A DNA stretch of 64,000 nucleotides from Thunnus maccoyii. Lineage: Eukaryota > Chordata > Actinopteri > Scombriformes > Scombridae. Made by a program: the position numbers and the translations under genes. Below, in pieces: positions 29,001 through 37,575 of the stretch (its first letter is position 1; each line of letters starts with the position of its first letter). The stretch lies in NCBI RefSeq assembly GCF_910596095.1, contig NC_056537.1:3014574-3078573 (forward strand), written 5' to 3'. Under the pieces are notes generated by a model. The model was not told the DNA's origin, did no database searches, and was given only the letters and a program-made list of their open reading frames with translations.

Positions 29001-30851
29001 ACAACACTTTGTTGTTTTGTATGCATCTGTAGTCTTGGATGTGTGGGAGAGGAATCCCAGCCGGTGTTAATAATCTAGCAATCTGTCAAAGTGAATCATG
29101 TCCATCATGCAACAGATTTTAATAAACAAAAAGAAACAATATCAGTTTAATATCCAGGTCTGATCCGGGTTTAATCCACCTGGAGAACGACTGAACTGGG
29201 GTTTATTATTGCAAGTGATTTGTCGGGGACTCACACACTGTGGCGTTCAGTGATGCGGAGAGTGTGTGTGTGTGTGTGTGTGTTTACCATCAGATGTGAT
29301 CCGCTATCACGCTGCATCTGTGAGTAATGGTTCAATGACAGAACTGCCGCCAGTGGAGCTCGGATTATGACAGCGAGGTAAACAGCAATAAACACCGGCC
29401 TCATAACCTTTCATAAGCTCCCCTTCAGCGCTCAGGAGTTATCTTGTCGTCGACCCACTGTCTGTCTGTCTGTGTGTGTGTGTGTGTGTGTGTTGGTTTT
29501 ATTTCTCTACCTTGGAAGAAGAAAATTTCCTCGAGAGGATAAATAGATGAGGAAATTATCCAAAGTGACATGTTGACAGTCTTTACTGATTTTTTTGACA
29601 CTAGAATTAGAAAACTGCTGCAATAAAGGGGTTGAAAACTTATGTCTGAAAGCCAAACATCCATTAATTTAACAGGTAGATGAACCCAACAATGTCACAG
29701 ATTCCATATCTGAAACCCCACAGGCAATGATTTTGTTGATGTGTGGGTCTTTATAGTCAAACTACAAGTCTGGAGAAAAGTTTACTCTTTAAACAGAAGC
29801 TCCGGAAGTCCGACTCAGTGTGAGTCCCGGAGCCGGAGGGGAGCAGCAGGTGAGCCAACTGTCAATCACAGCTGTCAATCAACGCCCACATGGCAGACAT
29901 CAAAGTTACTATAAGTCTTCAAATTTATTTACAGAGCATTAATTTCCAAAATGACCACCAGGACATTTATTAGAGGGACTGAATTTAGAGATTGAGACCA
30001 GAATGACTCATTGAAAACAATGACTGACTCAGTATTTCTAGAGAGAAGTTGAGGCTTTTTGAATGGGAGTCAGTTGGAGCATCTAGAGGCTGTTGATGGT
30101 ACTTTAAGGGACTTTAGCTTCAAGATGTGGGAGCTGCTGCTTGGTTACGGTTGGTATAAGAGAACTGCTTGACAAACAGTGTCTGACCATTTTTCTGTTT
30201 GACTTTCCAAAACCAACTTTCTGAAATTCACGCCTACATCTCGATTGATGAGTTTGCCACAATAATGAAACTATAGGGATATATTAGCTTCCCTGAAATT
30301 TGGTGTCTATACCAAACATATATAAATCTATACAAAGACAGCATAGAACAAGAGAAGGAGGTCCATCTGTAAAAGGTAGAACTAGTCTGAAAAAGTCCAA
30401 AAACACACCAGGGGCATATGACACGCGTCAAAACAGTCAGCTGTGTTTTTTATGTGAACCTACACCAAATACGACCGTTTCCTACTTTATGTCATTGGCC
30501 GTATAACTCTCACAATAGATGAGAACAAACTCATGATTAAGTTGTAAAATAAAGTGAAGTCTATGAGCCAAGCTCCCGTGTTTATAAGACACGTCCCAGT
30601 GAGGTGATAGATCGGCTCTCCCTGCGAGGAATCAAATGAAACGTCCCATAAAAGACTGAATCCAGAGCAGAGTTCACATCCTGCTCCGAAGTAGCTTTCA
30701 TGGTCAAAACACCTGCCGGGTAAAATGCAGCAATTTTCTTATTCAGTCGGAGAATAAACATGATGTCAGCGATGGTCCTCACAATGACAACAATACTGAT
30801 GTGTGTGTGTGTGTGTGTGTGCGTGTGTGTGTGTGTGTGTGTGCGTGTGTG

Positions 30852-30909
<58 letters not shown>

Positions 30910-32706
30910 AGAGTGTCCTCAGAGCAGGGAGCCCAGTATGTCGGATTCTCCTCACCGAGGTTCAGTCAGCAGTCTGGAGAGAGAAAGTCCTGAACCAGGA
31001 GAGGCCAGCGAGGACGAGCCGCTGCATTACCAGCACTACTACCCCCACAGCTACCCCCACAGGGTAAATATATACCCCTACTGCCCCAACAGGGTAAATA
31101 TATACCCCTACTGCCCCAACAGGGTAAATATATACCCCTACTACCCACACAGGGTAAATATATACCCCTACTGCCCCCACAGGTCAAATAGATACACCAA
31201 CTATCTTCACAGGGTAAATATGTACCCCTACTACCCCAACAGGGTAAATATATACCCCTACTATCCCAACAGGGTAAATATATACCCCTACTACCCCCAC
31301 AGGGTAAATATATACCCCTACTACCCCAACAGGGTAAATATATACCACTACTATCCCAACAGGGTAAATATATACCACTACTACCCCAACAGGGTAAATA
31401 TATACCCCTACTACCCCAACAGGGTAAATATATACTCCTACTACCCCAACAGGGTAAATATATACCCCTACTACCCCAACAGGGTAAATATATACCCCTA
31501 CTACCCCAACAGGGTAAATATATACTCCTACTACCCCAACAGGGTAAATATATACCCCTACTGCCCCAACAGGGTAAATATATACACCTATTATGCCCAA
31601 AGGGTAAATAGGCTATACTCCCGCATGGTAAATGTGTATACCCCTAATACCCACAGAGCTACCCCTACAGGGTATATACTGCATATCCTACAGCTACTGC
31701 ACAATGTAAATATATACCCTTAATAGGCCCACAGGGTACATACAGTATGTCCCTTTAAAACCTCTACATGGTCAGTAACTACCCCTACTACCCTCCAACT
31801 ATTACCGTAGGATAACATACTCCAAATACCTTTCGACTTCTCCCATGTAATATATACTGTAACTCACTATGGTACATCCTAATCTGCACCCCACAGGGTA
31901 ACTACCACCATCTCCACTGTAGAAGGTTATGTAATACTGCCCTCTTGTGGATAATCCATTATTAACACCAACTCCTATCAGCTCAGATGAAACACTGAAA
32001 TCAGGGTAGAGCCTATTAACCTGCCTCAGTCCATAACTTCCTCAGTCTGTACATTCACCTCCGTTATGAAGAATATCTCGGAGACTTTCACATAACCTGC
32101 CTCATTTCTCCACACTGCACACAGTTGCAAAGAGACAGTTTGTATAATCTGTGGTGGACGACATGTCTTCCGTTGCCTTGCAGCACCTTTTCATTGAGCA
32201 CCTCACCGGTGTGAAGCAGATCAGCCGAGCAGGGGAACGGTGCTGTCAGTGCTGTTTGCTGTTTCTTTACAGGGAAACATAATGATATAGAATTAGCCTG
32301 CAGGTTTCCTACCTGCCAGACAGAGCGAAGCTGCCTCATTAATCTGAGCGGAGGCAGAGAACAGACTGGCCCTGAATCTGCTGCATTGTTCCCTGCCATG
32401 AAGGAACCGAGTGTGTGTGAATAAGGGAGAGTGTATTTGTAATTACCCTTTGTCTGTGTGTGTGTATATGCAACACAAGTGTGTTACTATGAACACAAAA
32501 TTAGCCTTTTTGTAGAGTATGGGGATAAATTACTTCCAGTGGAGATGAGGCTGCAGTTATGATGATGATGATGATGATGAGGAGGAGGAGGAGGAGGAGG
32601 AGGAGGAGGAGGAGGAGTGTTTTTATTGATCCACTGTCTCGTTAAGAGCTTCTTCCTCTGTTTCCAGATAAAGCAGCATCAGTCTGATCTGGAAGACGAC
32701 CTGTGA
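3475..32706 (+). CDS. HNRNPC/RALY/RALYL-family RNA-binding protein, 3' part (5 coding exons)
   Basis: Coding exons 3475-3525, 25136-25329, 28171-28284, 30912-31063 and 32668-32706 (stop 32704-32706) join with consistent phases and AG/GT borders. The first exon gives an acidic/aromatic stretch ending in GHYNR and the next opens VFDYQRVP, matching the FYNR-LFDY junction of RALYL and RALY. PIKRTRP matches the basic nuclear-targeting block, followed by a poly-Ser/basic tract. Exon 28171-28284 encodes [20 protein letters not shown], the leucine-zipper-like oligomerisation coiled coil of the family (RALYL: LKSDELQTIKKELTQIK). The next exon is Ser/Glu-rich and ends [10 protein letters not shown]; the last exon gives [16 protein letters not shown]. 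Family members bind U-rich nuclear pre-mRNA through an N-terminal RRM, which is not in this window, so the gene starts to the left. The C-terminal tail does not resemble any member I know. Which paralogue this is (raly, ralyl or hnrnpc duplicate) cannot be settled here. Confidence 0.8.
4230..4480 (+). mobile_element. Short LINE 3' tail fragment
   Basis: The sequence encodes [20 protein letters not shown] followed by [10 protein letters not shown], the C-terminal end typical of fish L2/Rex-like LINEs, and then A/T-rich tail sequence. Confidence 0.5.
5060..5250. repeat. Interspersed repeat, family B (inverted copy)
   Basis: The reverse complement of blocks found at 20195-20290 and 36885-36965 (CTTGAAGCCTCC...CACTGAGAA...AGGAGACATCTTG). 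Confidence 0.6.
6720..7495. repeat. Interspersed fish repeat with GGAGTCGCCCCCTGCTGGCC
   Basis: Contains ACCATCTTGGATT, CATTGACTTCCATACAATC, GGAGTCGCCCCCTGCTGGCC and AGAATGCAGGTTTAAGGCAT. I recognise these as a widespread teleost dispersed element; no other copy was noted in this window and its class is not established. Confidence 0.5.
7915..8735. repeat. MITE (GGGGTGTAATGGTACATGTA end) with internal tandem repeat
   Basis: It starts TAGGGGTGTAATGGTACATG. The far end has an imperfect inversion around GAACCATGACCCCAAAACCG. It contains about three copies of a roughly 33-bp CCCCTCTCTGTGACAGTC unit at 8323-8420. Confidence 0.55.
9125..10320 (+). mobile_element. Degenerate non-LTR retrotransposon fragment
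   Basis: [20 protein letters not shown] at about 9148-9207 is the reverse-transcriptase motif-4 region. The following frames (9655-9900) give [14 protein letters not shown] and [14 protein letters not shown] C-terminal LINE sequence, broken by stops and frameshifts. The end reads ATGAATAAAGGTCAAATAAAAATAAA, a LINE-like 3' end. Confidence 0.75.
10372..10672. repeat. hAT-like MITE (TTCCCAACCT ... AGGTTGGGAACC)
   Basis: Terminal inverted ends TTGGTTCCCAACCTGGAGGT and ATAGGTTGGGAACCAGTG frame a non-coding 300-bp element. Related ends occur at about 44405-44745. Confidence 0.7.
11030..11430 (-). mobile_element. Degenerate LINE C-terminal fragment
   Basis: The minus-strand translation reads [15 protein letters not shown], a stop, then [18 protein letters not shown] and [19 protein letters not shown]. 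This is the usual post-RT C-terminal region of fish non-LTR elements. At least two in-frame stops are present. Confidence 0.75.
11635..12107. mobile_element. Non-autonomous DNA transposon copy (Tc1-like end CACTGTGCAAAAGTTTTAGGC)
   Basis: It is bounded by GGCACTAAAAGTAAATTAGG on the left and CCTAAAACTTTTGCACAGTG on the right. A strongly shortened, inverted copy occurs at 60955-61130, which confirms that it is dispersed. The interior includes degraded sequence of transposase-like type, but no frame is intact. Confidence 0.6.
13005..13235. repeat. Interspersed repeat, family C
   Basis: The blocks GAGGGCCTGAATTTAGAGAT, TATTTCTAGAGAGAAGTT and GGAGTCAGTTGGAGCATCTA recur at 29860-30115 and, inverted, at 16380-16560. 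Confidence 0.7.
14211..14239. repeat. (CA)n microsatellite
   Basis: Uninterrupted ACAC tract. Confidence 0.9.
15320..16150. repeat. Unclassified fish interspersed repeat (AAAGCTGCAAGCAGCG)
   Basis: The left end ATTAAAGCTGCAAGCAGCG, the internal ACGGGCCGTGGCGGCC and the right part GTGCCAAATTTGGTGAGTTT are motifs of a common teleost dispersed element. No protein. Confidence 0.5.
16380..16560. repeat. Interspersed repeat, family C, inverted copy
   Basis: The reverse complement of the 13005-13235 and 29860-30115 copies (AATCTCTAAATTCAGGCCCT). Confidence 0.7.
16958..17046. repeat. (CA)n microsatellite
   Basis: Interrupted CA repeat of about 90 bp. A shorter one lies at about 17180-17199. Confidence 0.95.
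17820..18100. repeat. Interspersed repeat, family D
   Basis: Shares CAACAAATCTCATGTTTGGA, AATGAACTGAT, GCACTGGGTGACAT and TTTAGAAACGGCTCCAAA with 63630-63880. Confidence 0.7.
18360..18600. repeat. Interspersed repeat, family E
   Basis: TGGTTATTATTGTAACCATG, TAACTTTAACCCACCACATG and ACCTAACCAGACCTGAACCA recur at 33590-33830. Confidence 0.7.
20000..20420. repeat. Interspersed repeat, family B
   Basis: Shares with 36700-37150 the blocks GGAAAGTTTCTCT, GAAACTTGAAGCCTCC, GGAGACATCTTGT and CAGCAGTTAAACT. Confidence 0.6.
20545..21475. repeat. Interspersed repeat, family A copy 2
   Basis: A longer copy of the element at 505-1150. Its ends read AGAGGACCTATTATGC and CATAATGGGTCCCC, an imperfect terminal inversion. 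Confidence 0.7.
25440..25560. repeat. MITE fragment
   Basis: Same AGCTGTCAAATAAATGTAGT...ACTTCCACTC-type sequence as 2581-2885. Confidence 0.65.
26700..26990. promoter_or_regulatory. Candidate conserved non-coding element
   Basis: Unique, non-repetitive and compositionally balanced sequence in an otherwise decayed intron. It contains CAGGGCTCGCAATTAGACTG and an octamer/homeodomain-like ATGCATGGCAAATAAG. The call rests on appearance only; conservation was not tested. Confidence 0.3.
27380..27830. repeat. Interspersed repeat, family F, with long inverted arms
   Basis: 27380-27455 and 27515-27600 are imperfect reverse complements (arms of about 75-80 bp around a short loop). The right part continues collinear with 41790-42105 (GAACAGGAGGAATGATTACA). 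Confidence 0.65.
29263..29283. repeat. (TG)n microsatellite
   Basis: Short tract; a second one is at about 29471-29492. Confidence 0.9.
29860..30115. repeat. Interspersed repeat, family C
   Basis: Direct copy of 13005-13235, including GTCAATCAACGCCCACATGG at its left. Confidence 0.7.
30800..30908. repeat. (GT)n microsatellite abutting a splice acceptor
   Basis: About 109 bp of GT/TG repeats with a few GC interruptions. It ends directly in the CAG acceptor of the RALY-family exon at 30912. Confidence 0.95.
30912..31063 (+). CDS. RALY-family exon with Ser/Glu-rich then Tyr/Pro/His-rich end
   Basis: A single exon of 152 nt: 2 nt complete a Glu codon and 50 codons follow. It is reached through an acceptor that sits directly behind about 110 bp of (GT)n. 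It ends with two near-copies of a CTACCCCCACAG motif at the donor CAGG/GTAAAT. That same boundary is the unit repeated downstream in the 30-bp minisatellite, so the exon's 3' end can be extended in frame in 10-residue steps. The serine/acidic part contains SDSP and [12 protein letters not shown], plausible casein-kinase type sites; this is inference. Confidence 0.7.
31061..31610 (+). repeat. 30-bp minisatellite carrying 18 copies of a 5' splice site
   Basis: The unit CTACCCCAACAGGGTAAATA plus TATACCCCTA repeats with no length change. AGGGTAAATA starts at every 30 bp from 31061 to 31601, 19 slots, with only the 31181 slot mutated (AGGTCAAATA). One plus-strand frame, the frame of the upstream exon, stays open through to 31723 and translates to [10 protein letters not shown] repeats. 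A minus-strand frame is open too. It begins exactly at the donor of the RALY-family exon 30912-31063. Confidence 0.95.
31064..32667 (+). other. Intron of the RALY-family gene containing a donor-bearing minisatellite
   Basis: The first donor is at 31064 and the acceptor TTTCCAG ends at 32667. The first 540 bp are the 30-bp minisatellite. A unique stretch follows at 32030-32430, then (GAT)n(GAG)n at about 32558-32616, some 50 bp upstream of the acceptor. Confidence 0.6.
32550..32617. repeat. (GAT)n(GAG)n trinucleotide repeat
   Basis: Seven or so GAT units pass into about twelve GGA/GAG units, 50 bp upstream of the final RALY-family coding exon. Confidence 0.9.
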
Positions 32707-32929
32707 TGCTGCAGCTCAGGTATGAACTCTCACACTGGACGCTTCAAAGAACCAGAGCAGCGGTTTTAGATGTTTTAGCCCATTAAAGGACGAAGCTGGT
32801 GTCATATTCTATATTTTTCACATAGTTAACAAATGCCATTACTGTAAATGACCAAACCCAACCATATGTCTGTCTGTGTCTCAATAATTTCTGACTTCCC
32901 TTCTTCAACTGGGGCACTCAGCTCTAGGT

Positions 32930-33520
32930 CCATTGGTTCCTATGAAGACACAACAGCTCACAATATATAGTTTCATTTTAGTCTGCTAAATCCTTTGGTG
33001 TTCCTTGACCTTTCCTCTAGCACCACCTAAAATTGGAACATTCAGAGGATGAATCCCAATTACTTGGTGATTCCCTGATATTTCCTCTTGCACCACCATG
33101 AAGTTTACATTTTTTTAGAGGGAAATCTCAACAACTATTGGCGACTATTGGACGGATTGTCGTGAAATTTAGTATTCATGTTCCCCTCATGATGAAGTGT
33201 CAAAACTTGATCACCTGACTTTTCATCTAGCATCATTGGTTTATGACCAAATACCTGCAAAACTAATGATATTCCCATCAGCCTCGGCTATGCTTTGTGT
33301 TTAGTGCTAATTAGCAAATGATTGCATGCTCAAATGCTAAGCTAAAGTGTTGAATATGGTAAGCATTACCTTCTAAGCATCAGCATGTTAACATTTTTAT
33401 TGTGAATATTTTAGCATGCAAATGTTAGCATTTAGCTCTTAGGCCTCTTACTCAAAAATCTCCTAAATCAGCTGAGCACTGCAGTTTTTGCTAACCATTG
33501 CTCAAACAGGAGTGCAATTG
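32930..33520. repeat. Unclassified fish repeat rich in TTAGCAT motifs
   Basis: CTTGACCTTTCCTCTAGCACCACC, TGACCAAATACCTGCAAAAC and clusters of TTAGCATG are typical of a dispersed teleost element. A related start lies near 8880-9000. Confidence 0.5.
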
Positions 33521-33589
33521 TTGGGGATTATTTTCATTGGTGGATTAATACACGTGTTGCATCTTTCAACGTTTTTCAATAAGCGTAAC

Positions 33590-33830
33590 TATGATTGTGC
33601 CCTAACCTTAACCCCGTAGTTATTATTGCAGCCATGACAACAAAGGTGGCTTAACTATAAGGACGTGGTAACTTTAACCCACCACATGTTTCTCTAACCT
33701 TAACAAAGTGATCATTTTATACCAAACCATGATCTTTCCCTAAACCTGACCAGACCTTAACCACAGCGTTGTCACATCAAAAATCATTATTTTTTAACAG
33801 TGGTGTTGATGGTTTTGGAAAACAGACAAA
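33590..33830. repeat. Interspersed repeat, family E
   Basis: Second copy of the 18360-18600 sequence. Confidence 0.7.
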
Positions 33831-35019
33831 TTCTGTAATTAAAATGTATTGTTTGTATTGATATACAGTAAGGTCTTTTGCCTATATGGTAATTTTTCAT
33901 ACCTCTTAGTCTCTGTTTGTGTCCCGGAGATCCAAAGACATCTTGTTTCAGACTCCTCTCCTGTTCGCTTTCCAGATCCTTCCAGAAACAGACGGTGCGG
34001 TTGGTGACAGCTGGGATGAAAGATGCTTCAACGAGGCGTTGGCAACATGAACTGCATTGGACTGACTCGCCTGAATCTGTCCGTCACTGTCAGTTTCATT
34101 TTTATTCTGTTGCACCATCTCGGGTTTTGGTTTCCAGTCCACAATGAAAACAAAATCCCCACTGGGGTTAGATTGCTTATTTTGGTGATCCATGCTAAAG
34201 TACTAACACATGGGACAATATAGCTGAACTTGTGTTTTTTAAAAACCACCCTTATCTGTGGTTTTATGTAGTTTTTAGATGGTTTCCCACATTTCAGGCA
34301 GCCATTGATTTGAATTACAGTCACTTCAGTATGCTCTAAAAGCTTGCAAAGACTTGAGACTTTATGTGAGCAATTTATTTAATTTAACTTTAGTGCCCCG
34401 ACATCTTAAAACGAATAGTGCACCTACCTAAATAAGCATTTAATTTATGAGTTATTTGGAATATTTCTAGTAATTGTCACACAAATACGATTGGTCCCTG
34501 AAATCTTTATGTTACAATATTCTATAATTTAGACTATTTTACTGTATAAATTACACCCAGATTGAAAAAAAAAATCATTTTCCTTACTAAAAAGGGTAAT
34601 TTTGGCCCCATTTATCACCATAATCTTGCTTCCCATGTTGGACTCCACTCTGATCAATGTTAATAAAGTAAATGTGGCAGCAGCTGGCAGCTCCTTATCA
34701 AACGGTTTATTTTCATCAAGCTTGTTTTCATTATGTGACCAGCTGTGTACAGATCTGCATTACAGTTCTGCATTAAAGGCCCAGTGATCACAGTTTTATG
34801 ACTCTCTGAATGACACTGTTTGATTCACTCAGGAAGTCATGTACGAAGTGAAATATAGACAGTCTCTAACAATTTCCTGAAATAAAAATTACATGTAGTG
34901 GATATAAATGGGGAGATTGCATTTTTCCTCTGTGATATTATTAGATTAATGATTGCAACATTTTTAGCAGTCTGTCCCATAAAGCTGACAGTTCCATTTA
35001 TTAGCTTGTTTGGACAGAT

Positions 35020-35620
35020 TTAATTTATCAAGTAAAACAGTTTGGTACAGGTTGAAGGTTAGGTTTAAGGTTTCAGCTCAATTTTGCAGTTCAAACAATC
35101 TGCAGTTTGGTTTAGGTTAATTAGTATCTGAAAGTATTTTGTATCGGTTACTTCTTTGTTTATTTGGCACTTAAAACAGGTTAGCTAACAGATCAGTTTA
35201 CAGTTTGGTTTAGGTCATCTAGTGGATCAGTTTAGCAGAAAAACATTTTGGTCTAGGTTAGCTAGTTCAGTAGCTAAAGCAGTTTGCTACAGTTGAGCTA
35301 ACAGAACAGTTTAGCAGCTTTAATAGTTTGGTCAACTAACGTAATGGATCAGTTTGGCAGATAAAACAATGGACCTCAGTTTTCTAACAAAGTTAAACAG
35401 ATAACACAATTTGGTTTAGGAAAGGTAACAGTTCAGAGGCTAAACTTAAGCTAATGACACAATTTAGCAGCTTAAACAGTTTAATTTAAGTTAGCTAACA
35501 GATTTAGCAGACAATTAGTTTGGTTCAGATCAGTTTACAGATAAGTTTGGCAAATAAAAAGTTTTGTTCAGGTTAGCAGCTAAAACAGCTTGGTCGAGGT
35601 TAGCATTAGGTTTTATTCCA
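35020..35620. repeat. Degenerate tandem repeat (GGTTAGCTAACAGATCAGTT type)
   Basis: Variants of CAGTTTGGTTTAGGTTAGCT and AACAGATCAGTTTAGCAG recur roughly every 40-50 bp for about 600 bp, with much divergence. No coding potential. Confidence 0.6.
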
Positions 35621-36699
35621 GGTTCAATTAATGAACTTTACTCCCAGAAGAAAATTTATCAGCATCATCAGCTGGAGACTGAAGGTAAAATACCAGTATT
35701 GCCCCAGTATTTCCCCTGACAGGTTATAAAGCCTTGTACTGGATTCTGGTACCCAAACATCTAATACATTTTTAGCATGAAAACAATGCGCTAACTGTGT
35801 AGCATTCCTGTTTTAAGATATCCATACCATATCATTTTTAGTGGCCCCATCACACCATTAAATGACAATTAAGCTTTTGTGCTGCATTGTATTTTTATTG
35901 AGACAATGCAATTAAGTATATATTACACATTAAGTTTATAATATTCAGTGTGTTTACACCATTATGTTCTGCTGCAGTGATGCAATGTCATATCAATTCT
36001 TGTTTTTAGATGCGCCACCACGGTCATATCTTGCTTTATTTTATGATCATTTTCATTTTACCAGATTTTGGGTGACTGGTTTTATGGAGAGCACAGTCTG
36101 TTTAGAACAACTGTCATCAAGTCAAACACTGACTTTTCCTCTATAGCATCTTTTCCCAGCTGGACAATATGGACAACTGTTACTGACTGTAAATATGTTG
36201 AGGGCGTTCATGTAAAATATCTGTTGGGTTAAAAAAAAAAAAAAAAAAAGACTCTTGAAAATATTTAAGTGTACAATAGTGGCTCTTTATACTTAATACA
36301 TTATTTCAAACTTTTAAAAAGTGACACTAAAATGTTTTAATAAGAAATCCTGTAACTGCAGATACAGAATAATTTTGTAAATATGACAATATGACACTTC
36401 ATTTGGCTTCACTGTAGTTTTTGCTGTTGGTGTTTTTGTGTTTGTCCTCAATGCTGAATGTAATCTATTTCAATGTAAGTGTAGTAAAGGTATTTTTCAT
36501 AAAATAGACGTTTGGTTGGAGCTTTGCGCGTCTCTATTTCTGTGTGAAGTTATTGAAATTATTGTGGTATTATGGTTTAATTAGCACTGTTTGTTCTTCC
36601 ATGGATGGCGATTGGTCTTCTTCTCCACCTCCAAAAGGAGGTCAGAGATCAACCAGCTTAGTTTAGGCATCTATTACTGTTAAATCTACTTCTACCTGC

Positions 36700-37150
36700 G
36701 CTCAAAAATATGTTTTTCATCTTGTTCCTTCCCTCGGATGTTTGGGCTTCACCTTGCAGATATGTGTAGAGTTTGACTCTACAAGGTTGCATCTGCTGAA
36801 GATGGAAAGTTTCTCTCTGCTTATTAAAAGTCTGATTTTAAGGGGCGAGCATACAAGCATGATTTATACAAATGTGAAGTAGAAACTTGAAGCCTCCAGC
36901 GCACAGACACTGAGAACTGACTTTTCAGTGAGGGAGGAGACATCTTGTGTCCAGCAGTTAAACTTATGAGATGAAATACATTTGCATATTTATAGATTCT
37001 GGTATTTTTAATGAGGGAGAAGAGGTGGATATCATTTTAAGGATTTTTTTTCTGAAAAAACAATATCAGACACAAATTATTGTTCCAAGCAGAGTATTTA
37101 TTTTTGTATGTCTTAGTACATGTGTGGAGGGAATCTTTAAACTCTCAGGC
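36700..37150. repeat. Interspersed repeat, family B
   Basis: Same order of blocks as at 20000-20420, ending near GGAGGGAATCTTTAAA (GGAGGGGATCTTTAAA in the other copy). Confidence 0.6.
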
Positions 37151-37479
37151 AGATGTGAGACAATATAAAGAATAAAGAAACAAATGTGTCATACAACACG
37201 TTAAAAATACTGAAACAGCAACAATTCTGCTTCAGTAAGAAGTTAAATCAAATAACTTTATATAACTATATAACTTTCCATCCAGGCTTTATTAAACTGT
37301 TTTAATTAAATCAGTAGAACCTTATCATGTAGGAACAAGCACAAACACTAAATCACATGTTGTTGACTGAAGGAAAGCTGCTCTCTCTCTCAGCCCGTTT
37401 TAGTGATTCATTAGAGCCCAAGACAACCTTTGACACCAGGTCGGTTTGCAGTGCATGCTGGGTAAGTGGGTAAGTGAGC

Positions 37480-37575
37480 AGTGGGTGTGTGAAGTGACAC
37501 CACAACTGGTTGGGTGGGTTTTGGGAGCTGAATCAACTTGCTGCAGCAGAGAGAGAGTGAAGCGTTCACACAGAG
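37480..37575 (+). promoter_or_regulatory. urah: Possible non-coding first exon of urah
   Basis: A unique stretch ends CACACAGAG/GTAAGG, a strong donor at 37576, with no other gene to own it. It could be spliced to the urah exon whose acceptor CAG ends at 39330 or 39333. No TATA box was identified. This is a guess from splice-site quality and position only. Confidence 0.25.

Larger units (their letters stand above)
28285..30911 (+). other. Intron of the RALY-family gene
   Basis: Donor GTAGAA is at 28285. The acceptor CAG ends at 30911, immediately after a long (GT)n tract. The intron carries (TG)n at 29263-29283 and 29471-29492, a unique block at about 29205-29460, and a repeat copy at about 29860-30115. 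No further exon was recognised. Confidence 0.6.
32668..36510 (+). other. Terminal exon and probable 3' UTR of the RALY-family gene
   Basis: The stop codon at 32704-32706 is followed 13 nt later by a good donor (CTCAG/GTATGA at 32719/32720). A possible acceptor CTTTCCAG ends at 33975. If used, this is a 3'-UTR intron too close to the stop to be expected to trigger nonsense-mediated decay. Sequence after 33976 is A/T-rich and non-coding, with AATAAA at about 34665 and 34877. The transcript end is not determinable from sequence alone. Confidence 0.35.

Noticed and set aside
31064..31723. The 30-bp repeat array as a constitutive coding exon
   Set aside because: The first donor gives a phase-0 join to 32668, and there is no acceptor or family evidence demanding the extension. 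It is kept as a hypothesis only.
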